Positions 32,827-43,517 of a stretch of 64,000 bases of DNA are shown piece by piece. A program made the position numbers and the translations under genes. This DNA is from Alternaria dauci. Taxonomy: Eukaryota; Ascomycota; Dothideomycetes; Pleosporales; Pleosporaceae. The stretch spans positions 1,488,001 through 1,552,000 of the forward strand of contig NC_091276.1 in the NCBI RefSeq assembly GCF_042100115.1, read 5' to 3'. Below the pieces are notes generated by a model. The model did not search any database and had not been told where the DNA came from. It saw nothing but the letters and a program-made list of their open reading frames with translations. Positions within the stretch are counted from its first letter, which is position 1; each line of letters begins with the position of its first letter.

Positions 32827-34073
32827 ATGGCTATGGGAGATTATGCACCTGGCAGCGTCTGGTACTATGCACCAAATAAAGCAGCACCAGGTAAGCTGCG
32901 CTTGTACGAAATGCATGCGAGAAATACACTAACTTCGTGTCTGCACCTCTACAGTCGTCTTCATCGTCATCTTCTTTATCTCTGGAACGCTGCATGCCTG
33001 GCAGACGATGTAAATACTTCGGCTTCCGCCGTTTCATCATACTGATATTTTCTAGTAAGCATAGGTCATGGCGAACAACACTACTGCTTCCATGGGCCGC
33101 TCTCCTGATGATTAGCGGCTTCGCAGTGCGACTTGCTGGTGCCTATCACAACGACAATCTAGCTTATCTCATAGCTTCGACTGTGTTGATCATGTCCGGG
33201 CCTCCCGTTTACGCCCTCATCAACTACTTCATACTGTCACGGCTTCTCTATTATATTCCCTACCTGGCGCCTCTTCACCCTGGACGTGTAGCAACAACCT
33301 TCATAGGTCTCGATGCCGTATGTGAGATCCTTATTGGACAGGGTGCTTGGCGCATGGCCGACTCTAGCTCTACAGATGCAGAACGGCAGCTCGGCTCAGA
33401 CCTTGTCACTGCATCACTTTGTCTCCAAGCAGCACTCTTCGGTGCTTTTGGGCTTCTCGCAGCGCAGTTCCACCAACGTGCCAACAAGGCTGGAGTACTC
33501 AAGAAGGACCTACGTGTTGTACTCTACGTCATGTACGTGAGCGCCGCCATTGTTACTATTCGTTGCATATACCGCCTCGTCGAATATATTCTCGGCTGGG
33601 AATCCTCCATCTACCAGAACGAAGTGTACTTTTGGATCTTCGAAGCTGTTATCATGGCACTAAATACTGCTCTGCTCAACATCTTTCATCCTGGAAAGCG
33701 CCTGCCTCCTTCAAACTCCATTTTCCTGGCTCGCGATGGCGTAACCGAACGGAAAGGGCCTGGCTGGGGCGACGATAGGCCATGGATCATTACCATCTTC
33801 GATCCCTTCGACCTTTGGGGCTTGGCTGTGGGGAGAGACAAGAAGACGCAGTTCTGGGATATGAGTGATGCCGAGTTAGAAGCAGCGAGGATGGAGAAAA
33901 AAAGGAGGAAGAGGGGAGTGCTTAAGGGCTTGTTGGATCCTTTCCATCTTTGGGGTGAGGAAGGATACATTAGCAAGTACTTTAAGAAAGATGTGACCAG
34001 CGGGCCAAGGAGAAATGAGGTCGAGACGCAGATCATACACGACGGGCAATTGAGGTACAATTTACAGCCATGA
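32827..34073 (+). CDS. RTA1-like (lipid-translocating exporter family) membrane protein
   Basis: Three exons: 32827-32890, 32955-33009 and 33056-34073, with introns of 64 and 46 nt (GTAAGC...CTACAG and GTAAAT...TTCTAG); 378 aa. Splicing restores the first transmembrane helix (VVFIVIFFISGTLHAWQTI) and the join KHRSWRTTLLLPWA. Seven hydrophobic segments follow. The family signature region IRCIYRLVEYILGWESSIYQNEVYFWIFEAVIMALNT ends in NIFHPGK, typical of RTA1/RTM1 proteins. Members confer resistance to toxic lipophilic compounds or move phospholipid-like molecules at the plasma membrane. The roughly 110-residue C-terminal tail is charged (KKRRKRG, repeated FDPFDLWG/LDPFHLWG) and probably cytosolic. 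Confidence 0.88.
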
Positions 34074-34738
34074 GAACCGAGTAGAGAAACAGAAGAGTTA
34101 TCGGAAGAACCATGTACGCCGTCAACGCCGAGGAGCCATGCTGACTGAGAGAGACTTGATCAGAGTGAGGGTCGAAACATTAGGTACGAGTGTGGTTTCT
34201 TGATTCAGGTGGAGGGACAGGATGCAGCAGCTATGGCCACTTTAGCAGTCATTAAGGAGGAGCTCAAGCCGAGACGAACGCTCTTGAGATGCGTAATACC
34301 ACAGCGAATTCACGTAAATTTAATGATTGGTGGAAATAATGGACAATAATCGGGCGGTCTAGATCTCAATGCAGGTGTCGATACGCGGCCGTCGACTTAG
34401 TGATTCCCGAACAATGCAACTATTACGCGGCAAGCACTACGCGTCCTGTTAGGCGTCGTCACCATCTAACCTGACGTTAGAGCAGTACAATCACAGTTAC
34501 GTCGAAGAACAGGCAGTTTTTTGGAAGAAGAACAACGCTAGAATATTCATCATACATGCTATACACTCTTCCAGGCGCCATACCTAACTCCAGGTAGGTT
34601 GGCGAGTATGCAAGTTCCTCTAAAAAACCGAGAGGCTATAATGCCATACTACCCTTGAGAACGCCAATGATGCACGTATGCATTTGTAAGAAAAGTTCAT
34701 TAAGCAGGACAAGTATTAGGAAAATTGTGATTTGCACA
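34074..34738. other. Intergenic, convergent 3' ends
   Basis: About 0.66 kb between RTA1 (+) and the aspartic protease (-). No gene or repeat was recognised. Confidence 0.5.
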
Positions 34739-36288
34739 TCAAAAGCCGTTGAAGCCCATCAAAATACCTGCGCCAGCGATTGCTGCACCACCAACCCATG
34801 GGTTCGTAGTTGCAACAGGCATGGCAGCGCCAGTGGAGGTTTCAATTCCACCGCCACCACCTGTGACGCTGGGGCTGTTGACTCTGGGTCCGCCAGTGCC
34901 GACTGCTGCCGTTGATACCGCACCAGCGACACCGGTTGCGTTGGGTACACCGTCAGAGCCTTGCTGGATTTCTTGAATGTTCTCCGACGTAGCGTTAAAG
35001 TTGGTCTGGGCGAGAGAAATTTCGTTGTTCTCAAGGTCGTAGACAACGTATGCCGATCGTAGGAAGGTGTCACCAAGAACGGCGACAGATTGTCCGGCTG
35101 GTCCAATACCAAGGATACAGACGGGCCGTCCACGACTAACAGCAGCAACTATGACAAGCTCGTTGAGTGGGACGGAGATCTGGACACCAGAGAAGTTGAA
35201 TTCGAGCGAGCCTTGCTCGTTTGCAAGATCACAATCAACGAAAGCCGCGCCCTGCGAAGCGTCGTATTGGGCGTCAAAGGTTTGGTATAGCGAGCTCGCG
35301 ACATTATCAGGCAAGTACATCAACGAAGACCCAGAGTCGAGCAGGACGGGCACGTTGTCGTTCTCAAAGATGGAGCCATTATTGCCATCGCGGCCCATTC
35401 CAGTCAGGGCAATGATGAACTCAGCAAACTGTCCTTGGTCGGGGATGATGGGTAGTGTCTGAAGCTCGCCCTGGTACTTGTCTGTGTCGACGCCACCGAA
35501 GAGAATGCTCCCAGTGGATGCGTCCAAATCGTTCAGCCAGAGAGAGTATGCGTTTGCGTTGATGGCGCCATCATCCTTCAACTTCTGAGGCAAGTTTGGG
35601 TATGGGTCCAGTCCTGCGCGGCCTACAGCAACCTCGTTGATGGTGTATCCAATTCCAAGGATGCCTTCTGGTGAGCTCGATACGTAGCCGATACCAAACT
35701 GCAGATCCTTTACTGTTTGCCCACCGAGGCGGAAGTCGTCTGTCGCATAGTCTCCCGATGCGCCTGATCCGTCCACGTATGAGATGTTGAATGCGCCGTT
35801 GACGTAGTTGTATGTCGACGAATCGTTTGCGTTGTATGTGCCGGATTCGCCGCACTGGTTGCCCCCTTGACTGCACAAATTCGAGTTGACCGAGTTGACC
35901 CAGAGATCGCTGCTGCCTGTGTCGATGTGTAACCGGAAGTTTTGCTCGGGCGTGCCTAAGCTGGCGTTGGCGAAGTATAGCGTCTCGAGATTGTCCAGTG
36001 TCTCCTGGACGACGTTTTGCCGTCTTCGTAGCTGGTCGTGTGCGACGGGGTTGACGACGTTTCGGCGTTGAGTATCTAGGCGCACTACTCGAGGGTTCTA
36101 CGTGTAGCTTAGCATTGCAACTCACGGCGACGCGTGCGCCTATGCGCTGGAATGGAACGACTTCGGGAGGATCCCGCTTCGGACTGAAATGCTGGGGTGC
36201 CAAGAGTCGCACTTACCTCTCGTGGTGCAAGCCTCACTGCCACGGCCGACGATGCCAATTGCGCCGCCAGGAACGTCGAGTACTTCAT
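34739..36288 (-). CDS. Pepsin-like aspartic protease, secreted or GPI-anchored
   Basis: Two exons: 36288-36217 and 36097-34739, with a 119-nt intron (GTAAGT...CACGTAG); 476 aa. Exon 1 encodes a signal peptide (MKYSTFLAAQLASSAVAV). A short propeptide with a basic motif (QRRNVV, QLRRRQ) precedes the A1 domain. Both catalytic aspartates are in place: DTGSSDLW (Asp near 83) and DSGSSLMY (Asp near 278), with the flap tyrosine around SYVDGSGASG. A GDTFLRSAYVVYD block closes the fold. The last 80 residues are Gly/Thr/Ala-rich and end in a short hydrophobic tail (AAIAGAGILMGFNGF), consistent with GPI attachment, as in yapsin/opsB-type wall proteases. Confidence 0.92.
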
Positions 36289-37505
36289 AATGCTGTCTCT
36301 GGAGGTACGATGCCAGGGCTATGTGGTGGATGTATACCACGGTTTACAAACAGTCCCTGGTGTGGCTTGGTAAAACCTGACGCGCGAGTGGTCGGAGCTG
36401 TGACAAGGGAGTTATGCGTCGTGTCTGAGATTGCAGTGAAGTCGCAGAAAACGAAGCGTTGTGCAAGCACACGGGAACAGTGGGCAGCAGGGAAACAATA
36501 GCAACAGGGTAAGGATGACTGGGGGGCGACTAGGAATAAAGCCAGCATGTAGCAGAGAGAGGCGCAGACAGGTAGGCTTTGGTCGGCGAAGGGGGCGTTC
36601 GAGCCTGTGGATGACGACGCGTATGATGAGGTCAAGTCTGGAATTGTTACGGATCCCGTGGCCCTTAGTGCAGCTGCCCACGTAACGAACATGGGCAGCC
36701 GCCGACATTTCCGGGGCTAAAAGCCTGCAACCAACAGGACTTTGTGTGTGCCCTAATGGAGAATGCGCAGGGCGTGGCGGTGCCTTGACTGCGAGACGAT
36801 TCGCCTTGACGCCGCTTCCTGTGCCCGGCCAAGCGCTTGGTGCCGATCCGACAAGCCTTGCCGCTGCATCGCATGCGCCTTGTCAGTACATGTGGTAGGC
36901 GAACACTGCGCAACAATACCTATACCGTCACAGCCTCAAAGAGTAAACGTCGGGAAATGCTGCTTCACAACAGCTACGTCGTGTTATGTGGATTGTAGGT
37001 TGCGCGGGTTCGGCCGTGCTTCCGTCAGCCGCACACGTCACATGCTCTACCACAGTGTCTTGACACCTTCGTCCATCCAAAGACTACTAGAAGAAGCAAC
37101 GTACTATATTCCAGTAGCCTAGCGGCTGATGAATTTCCAGACGATGTTTCCAGGCGCCTGGAGTCAAGAAATGCTGCGTCGTTGAGAGACGCCTGAAAGC
37201 GCGGTGGCCCTTGGAAAAAAAGACGTTTGAGGCTGAAACCTGACGCCCCTGCAGGAAATCGGTACCTGGGATCGTGTCTATGTAGCTGGTAGCGTACCAT
37301 CGTCATCGGTAGCGGAGAGCCCCGAGAAGGAATTGTCTCGGCTCCTAGGCAAAGGAGAAAACGGCCGATGGGCCACGTCGGATTCACACTCTCATTGGTA
37401 CTCGACTTGAGAAGCCTATGCCGCTGTAAATTGGTCGTACTACCGACAATTTCTGCGAGGGTGACGTATGCCGCGTCCACGCACGCACGTTTGCAAGATG
37501 CAACC
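36289..37505. other. Divergent intergenic region, protease / Rfc4
   Basis: About 1.2 kb with several short frames on both strands but no recognisable product. Its right end merges into the inverted-repeat element at 37506. Confidence 0.45.
37481..37493. repeat. Left copy of a 13-bp direct repeat flanking the inverted-repeat element
   Basis: GCACGCACGTTTG occurs here and again at 37717-37729, in the same orientation on either side of the MITE-like element. The spacing to the element is unequal (12 and 8 nt), so it is not a simple target-site duplication. Confidence 0.7.
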
Positions 37506-37708
37506 CATCTGACCAAGGTCGCGCCCAGACATGGCATGGTCTAACCCAAATAGGCAATTTCTCTCACATAGCATGCTAAGACTATGCCACATTATCTTAA
37601 AAATTAAAATTAAAGAAGAATTAATTCTAATTTAATTTACAATTAATTTACAATTAATTTACCTTAGCACCTTAGCATGCTATCTCTGGGCGCGACCTTG
37701 GTCAGATG
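37506..37708. mobile_element. MITE-like element with 24-bp perfect terminal inverted repeats
   Basis: A 203-bp unit. The ends 37506-37529 and 37685-37708 are perfect 24-bp inverted repeats (CATCTGACCAAGGTCGCGCC... and its complement). A second inverted pair lies inside (13 bp, 37568-37580 and 37671-37683, TAGCATGCTAAG core). The centre (about 37590-37665) is very AT-rich and includes tandem AATTTACAATT units, in strong contrast to the flanks. There is no ORF. The structure matches a non-autonomous DNA transposon (MITE), but no abutting target-site duplication is visible. The element ends 162 bp before the Rfc4 start codon. Confidence 0.65.
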
Positions 37709-37716
37709 ACGTGTAT

Positions 37717-37729
37717 GCACGCACGTTTG
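37717..37729. repeat. Right copy of the 13-bp direct repeat
   Basis: GCACGCACGTTTG, identical to 37481-37493. Both copies are preceded by GACGT...ATGC, so the local similarity extends beyond the 13 bp. Confidence 0.7.
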
Positions 37730-37870
37730 TCCTATCCTTAGTGCGATGGGCTGCGGGTCGATCTTCGATGCACGTGAGCGCTAGTCCTAAGATGGACGAC
37801 CCGTGAAAGCGCGTTTGCAGAGCATCGCGTGTTTCGCGTCACCCCTCCAGACCAACACCCACAGCCCAAC

Positions 37871-39038
37871 ATGTCCAAAGCCGAATCTTCCAAAGCAGCT
37901 GCCAGCAATGGTGTCAAACCAAACCCCAATGCTGCTGGTGGTGCCAACTACGAGCTGCCATGGTAATTGACCGCTCTTGCCCTTCCCAGCTCATCCAAAC
38001 TAACGGGCACCCAAGGGTAGAGAAATACCGTCCCGTCTACCTCGACGATGTCGTCGGCAACACTGAAACTATCGAGCGCCTCAAGATCATCGCCAAAGAC
38101 GGCAACATGCCACACATGATCATCTCTGGCATGCCTGGTATCGGCAAAACCACGTCCATCCTCTGTCTCGCCCGCCAACTCCTCGGTGATGCCTACAAGG
38201 AGGCTGTTCTCGAACTCAACGCCTCTGACGAACGTGGTATCGACGTCGTACGCAACAGAATAAAGGGCTTCGCGCAGAAGAAAGTCACACTTCCGCCAGG
38301 CAGGCAAAAGCTCGTCATTCTCGACGAGGCGGATAGCATGACTAGTGGTGCACAGCAAGCTCTGAGGAGGACAATGGAAATCTACAGCGCAACAACACGA
38401 TTTGCATTCGCTTGCAACCAGTCGAACAAGATCATCGAGCCCCTGCAGTCGAGATGTGCCATACTCCGATACGCGCGCCTTACCGATGCGCAAGTCGTGC
38501 GCCGCATTATGCAGATTTGCGAAGCCGAGGACGTGAAATACTCAGACGATGGAATCGCGGCACTCGTTTTCTCGGCCGAGGGAGATATGCGACAAGCCAT
38601 CAACAACCTGCAGTCGACATCCGCCGGTTTCGGCTTCGTAAACGGCGACAATGTCTTTAGAGTGGTCGACAGCCCGCATCCCATCAAAGTGCAAGCCATG
38701 ATCAAGGCGTGCCACGAGCAGCGGATCGATGATGCCCTGGCATCGTTGAAAGAGCTTTGGGATTTGGGATATTCATGCCACGATATCATCAGCACAATGT
38801 TCAAAGTTACAAAGACCATTGATACACTGAGTGAGCACGCGAAACTGGAATTCATCAAGGTAATTACTGTTGACTCAGACGCTACCCAATGGCTGACAAG
38901 GAACAGGAAATTGGCTTCACCCACATGCGCATCCTCGAAGGCGTGCAAACACTCCTACAACTGTCCGGCTGCGTTGCGCGCTTGTGCAAGATCAACATGC
39001 AACCCCACTTGTTCGCCCTCCCCACGACATCCAAGTAA
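37871..39038 (+). CDS. Replication factor C small subunit Rfc4 (human RFC2 type)
   Basis: Three exons: 37871-37962, 38016-38859 and 38907-39038, with introns of 53 and 47 nt; 355 aa. Splicing gives [21 protein letters not shown], the hallmark RFC-box start. Walker A is GMPGIGKTT (about 69-77), Walker B is LVILDEAD (about 130-137), the arginine-finger SRC motif is QSRCAI (about 175), and sensor 2 is [12 protein letters not shown]. The C-terminal collar helices end [24 protein letters not shown]. Rfc4 is an AAA+ subunit of the PCNA clamp loader and of the Rad24/Elg1/Ctf18 alternative loaders in the nucleus. Confidence 0.96.
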
Positions 39039-39505
39039 AACAACTCCTTTGGAACATCTGCAGCATTTAGCATGGAGTTTGGCGTTCACATGGGCCTATC
39101 CTAACGCATCATGGTATACACGCTATCTGAGAACTTCTCATCGTAGTCCTCTCTTGTCGCCCATGTCCGAATCTCCGTGACGTTTCCCAGTCCTTTTCGT
39201 CGAGTCGAGTCATGTGTTACAAGAGATATCGACCCACATTTGTGTCTTTGGCTATGTTCCCCAAGATTGCAACAGAAGCCTCTCAACATGTTTGACACAA
39301 TTTACTACTCACACATGGAAACTAGAACTGGTCAACCATGTCGACAATCATGCCTCACACCTTGCATGTAGATGACACAATGATTCATCTCATCTATGGT
39401 GTTGATTATACGTTATGATGGCTATACACATTACATGAAGAGCTTTGACTATGTCACCTGTACTCGTACCCAAGGTTGCATTGAGTTCGCATAGGGCAGC
39501 ATAGC
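39039..39505. other. Intergenic, convergent 3' ends
   Basis: 3' flanks of Rfc4 and the carboxypeptidase. No feature was recognised. Confidence 0.5.
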
Positions 39506-41571
39506 TCAATGTGCCAACGTGGTCGCAGGATAGATAGGCGAAGGAAAAGCCTGAATGAAGGACGACGTGATTGGCACAAACGAGTTCGTGTGGGTTGCGT
39601 TCGCCGAACCAGACGTGGTCAAATTAGCAGTAATCTTCTCCTCGCCTGTTGCAATGTCGTAGTGGTAGAGGGTACGGTTGAAGTAAGCCAACGCGGCAAC
39701 AGCTATGAGTCCCATGTTAGCGAATGATATGGTACGACCAAACTGGTTGGAACAAAGGCGACGAAGACACTTACGTTGGTAGTAAGGAACCTCATGGCCC
39801 GACTCATAGATGCGCGCAAAGCTGAAATTGCCATATTGGCGTACCTCGCCATATTCTGTGCCATCTACAACCATGGCTTCGTAGCCTGCGGCACGGAACT
39901 CATCGCTGTGAGTGTATTCTATTGCTAGACTGATGGCTTCGCCACCAAACCAATTGCCTAATCGTGTCAGCAGATCTCATACTGTTTGGAACGACGGTGA
40001 ATCTTACAGATGTAGTCAGCGTCGCCATACGCAAGACTGACTCGTACATCCTGGCTGAGCAAGTACTCCAGATCAAGTCTGAAGTTTGGATAGATGAAGT
40101 CTCCTGTGTTCTGGAATGCGTAGTAGATACCATTGCTACCAGAGTAGTTGAGTGTGACACCTAGAGCATCCTGTACCTCTCCGAGGTTAAGGTAACCGGG
40201 GTAGTTGGAAGGCGGTGTAGGGTCTTCATAGGTGTGTCGGATATCATAGACTCCGCGACCAGAATAGTAGTAGTAGGGCGATTCGACGTTATCACGGCAC
40301 ATGTCTGCTGCTTCGTTGCAAATCTGCATCTCACCAGGTGTCAACTCTGCCTCCGTGATCTTTGCATCAGCGTGGTAGTAAGTGGTGTTGCCTTCGGCAG
40401 CAGCTCGGCAGAGATCGATCTGGTAGAGACAGCCGTTGAACATGTTGTTCGCGAACTTGGCGTACGAGTAGACAGTGTCGTTGTACGCCTTGATGCCGTA
40501 GGTGTTGTTGACGGCAAACTCAGGGTAGTGTTCAGCCTGAATGGACTCGTCGATGATACCGTTGATTATGCCGAGCGAGTTGAAGTTAAGCGGGTAACCA
40601 GGCATGCTGCCGTTCTCAATCTTCAAGTTCTGGTTGTAAAAGTAGCTGAAGAAGGCTGGGCCATAGTGACCACCGTATGACTCAGTGAAGAGGTTGAATT
40701 CTCTTGCTGCATTCAAGTCCCCAATCTTCGCATCGAATTTGGGAACAGTAGCCAAAAGTGCCTGGAAGACGTGCTGCGTGTTTCGAGCGATATCAGCTCA
40801 AGCAACTGGCATTCGATGTAAAGACTTGACTCACCCATACAGCAACTGCAGCAAGGTCAGTAGTGTCAACTGTGCCGGTGTTTAGCGGTTCCAACCTAAA
40901 GATCGGTGTACCAAGTCAGTATCTGTGTCACGTGTAGTTTGTACAGAGGTATTACGTACAATGGCCACCGACCTGTAGCAGGCCACTCGCTAGAGTTGTA
41001 ATGAAAGTCTTCAGAGAATGGGTTGAAACTTCCTACACCCTGTTTCTGGTAGCTGAAACCTGTTCCGACAGGCTGCGAGATGTACAGCATATTCGAGACA
41101 TTGTTCCAGCTGTAGGGGTTGTATACTGCTGTGAGGTTGTCATCGATCATACAAGGTCCGTTCTCCTCGAACAGACCGATGAGCGAATCTGAGCCAGGTC
41201 CTCCGTTCAACCACAGAGTGAATGGGTCGGATGCAGGGTTGTTGCGAGACTCGAAGAACCAGAAGAAAACATGGACCTACACGGTGTTAGAAGCAGACCT
41301 TGAAGCTGTATGTGATAACGGTACGTACGTCTGGTGTCAGATCTACATATCCGGAGTAGCTATCCACACCTGGAGTAGTCTCACAGATACCTGGGTTCTT
41401 GTATCGAATGGTGACATTGTTCGGAGCTGTAGCAGTCTTGTAGTCGCTAGTCTCTTTCGGTAGGTACAGATGATCGCTCCGCTTGCTCCATTGCTTGTGG
41501 GAAACAGCAGTAACTTGCAAGGCGAGGCTTGAGAGCGCCAACAAAGACGTTACTACTGACTTGGTGAGCAT
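39506..41571 (-). CDS. Secreted serine carboxypeptidase (S10, carboxypeptidase S1-like)
   Basis: Six exons: 41571-41329, 41276-40960, 40895-40835, 40773-40008, 39957-39775 and 39702-39506. The introns are 50-72 nt and in phase; 588 aa. A signal peptide ([22 protein letters not shown]) opens the protein. S10 landmarks are [27 protein letters not shown] (oxyanion region), the nucleophile motif [10 protein letters not shown] (Ser near 239), [10 protein letters not shown] (Asp near 458) and [11 protein letters not shown] (His near 517). It cleaves C-terminal residues from peptides at acidic pH outside the cell or in the vacuole. Multiple N-glycosylation sequons (NNVT, NYSG, NRTL, NLTT) fit secretion. 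The C-terminal tail is Thr/Ser-rich. Confidence 0.94.
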
Positions 41572-42267
41572 CGTGATAGGTGCAAACAAATTGCGCAAGA
41601 ACAATGGAGAAAGTACAGGAGTGACATACCCTGGTGTATTTAAGCAGTCTTGGAAAAGGCTTGTAAAAGCTTGTCGCATGCGCGTTGAGGTCACTATCTC
41701 GACTTGAGCGGGTGTTATCGAATCAAAGCGGCTCGCGCGTCTGAGAATGGTTTTGCTCCTGCCTCAAAAAGCTTAGACGCTTCGTACAGAACCAGTACCA
41801 TACTGTATAGTGTATGTAACCTAACCGGTTCGACCGTACGACGTTATTACCGACGATAAGTTGATCCGGGCAGCACAAGAACTTTGCCGATGTCCCGTTA
41901 GCTTACGTGGGCACTCGGATAATACTAAACTTGTTGGTAGATTCTGCATGGAAAGGATTGCTTTGTAATCTAGGATGCGGGCTGATCTGGATCTACTGAC
42001 GTGCATCTAATGGCGGAAATAAGAACTCCCTTCATTTTCCTTTGATCACCTCGAGCAGACGTACCTTGACAATCTGTTCTCCATCCATTGCTGAAAACAC
42101 CTGCATCTTGGCTCATATGTGGCATTCTCATACATTTGCCTATCCGTCCTTTTGGCCAGAGGAGAGAGTGCAGTCGTGACCAATCGGCCTTCTCCAAGAT
42201 ACGGCTGCGCTCTAGCTTATGGTGAGCGGAACGCTGAGGCCTCCCTCCAGTTTCGTAACACATTCTG
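41572..42267. other. Intergenic, promoter of the carboxypeptidase
   Basis: About 0.7 kb upstream of the carboxypeptidase and downstream of the LOG gene. It contains a TATA-like site at 41637-41643 and no gene. Confidence 0.5.
41637..41643 (-). promoter_or_regulatory. TATA-like box upstream of the carboxypeptidase
   Basis: Reads TTAAATA on the minus strand, about 66 nt before the ATG at 41571. Confidence 0.4.
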
Positions 42268-43072
42268 CTACTGCTCCTCCCAAGTCAGGTTGAACCGTCC
42301 AGGCGCGTTTTCATACTCCTTTAGACACGTCAACACCTCATCAGCGCTAAGAGCCTCGGAGAGAATCCCGGCATTGGTGGGCGCAATGAAGCCGTTGGTC
42401 ACAGCGTTCTTGACCCATTCGATAAGTCCGCTCCAGTAGCCATCCACGTTGTAGACTATCACAGGCATGCTATGGATGCCCAGCTGATTCCAAGTAGTGA
42501 CTTCCATCAACTCTTCAAACGTCCCGTAGCCTCCAGGTAAAGCGACAAAGCCGCCTCCAGGTCCCCCCTTGACGACTTCCTGAGCCATCATCTGCTTTCG
42601 CGTGTGCATGTCTTTGACAACAGTAGTGCGTCCGTATATTGCCGAGTCGATGGAGTGGCCGCTAGGATTGGCCGGGTCGTGATTCTGCTCAAAGGTGAAG
42701 ATGGCGAGTTAGTGCATGTTTCACAAGCATTTTGTACAGTCACGACTTACTTGCTCGAGTCGAGTGAGAGCGGCGGGGATGATGCCGTGAACCGAATCGG
42801 GGCCGGACAGCGAAACGAGGGTGCGTGCTACCTCGCCCATGAGACCAACAGTGCCGCCACCGTATACGAGCTTGGTGTTTGCTTTGTGAAGGGCATGCGC
42901 CAGCGACCTTGCTGCCTCCATGTGGACTGGTGATGTACCGCTCGAGGCGCCGCAACTGCATCGCGGTCAGTGAATCGATGCACCAGCTGGCTCTGTCTTG
43001 TTCGACGTACAAAACGGCGACCACGGGTTGGTTGGCAGAGCCATTGCTGGCTGTAGCGTCGTCGGTTGCCAT
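42268..43072 (-). CDS. LOG-family cytokinin riboside 5'-monophosphate phosphoribohydrolase-like protein
   Basis: Three exons: 43072-43011, 42955-42751 and 42684-42268, with introns of 55 and 66 nt; 227 aa. Splicing gives VVAVFCGASSGTSPVH, the LOG family start, then KLVYGGGTVGLMG, RKQMM and the signature PGGYGTFEEL (about 139-148). The protein is a Rossmann-fold enzyme once annotated as lysine decarboxylase. Characterised LOG members release ribose-5-phosphate from cytokinin nucleotides or related AMP-like substrates; which it uses here is unknown. It has no signal peptide, so it should be cytosolic. It is transcribed divergently from CLPTM1. Confidence 0.93.
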
Positions 43073-43517
43073 GTCGGTTGAGTGGTTGATGAGTGTTCGG
43101 AATCAGAAAACTAGTGTCGGAACGAGAGCTGTCAGAAGCAAATGAAGCGTTGGGGAGGGTGAGGGGCAGTGGCACAAGGCTGTAGAGAGCGACTCAAAAA
43201 GTAAAGATTCAGGCAACAGTCCCATTCCCAAGGCGTAACCAACACCTTCGACGACTCATGGCTGCAATCGCCTGGAGAGCGGTAAACTCTAAAGGGAACA
43301 TGCAGTTCGGTAAGCTGCATGTCGTCACTGCCACCTGGGCCGGCATCTCGCTGGCCCATGTGGCTAGACCCTGAGCCGGGATAGGCAGGCACGGACCTTT
43401 GGGAAGCGCCAGTTCCTCGGAAGTCTCCAGGTTATCTGTTCAGACCTCATCGCGAGTTTATCCTCCTCCACCTAGCAAGCTGCTCAAGACGGAATTCCTA
43501 TTCCGCACGTTGCCACT
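43073..43517. other. Divergent promoter region, LOG / CLPTM1
   Basis: 445 bp between two start codons. No ORF or repeat of note. Confidence 0.5.
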
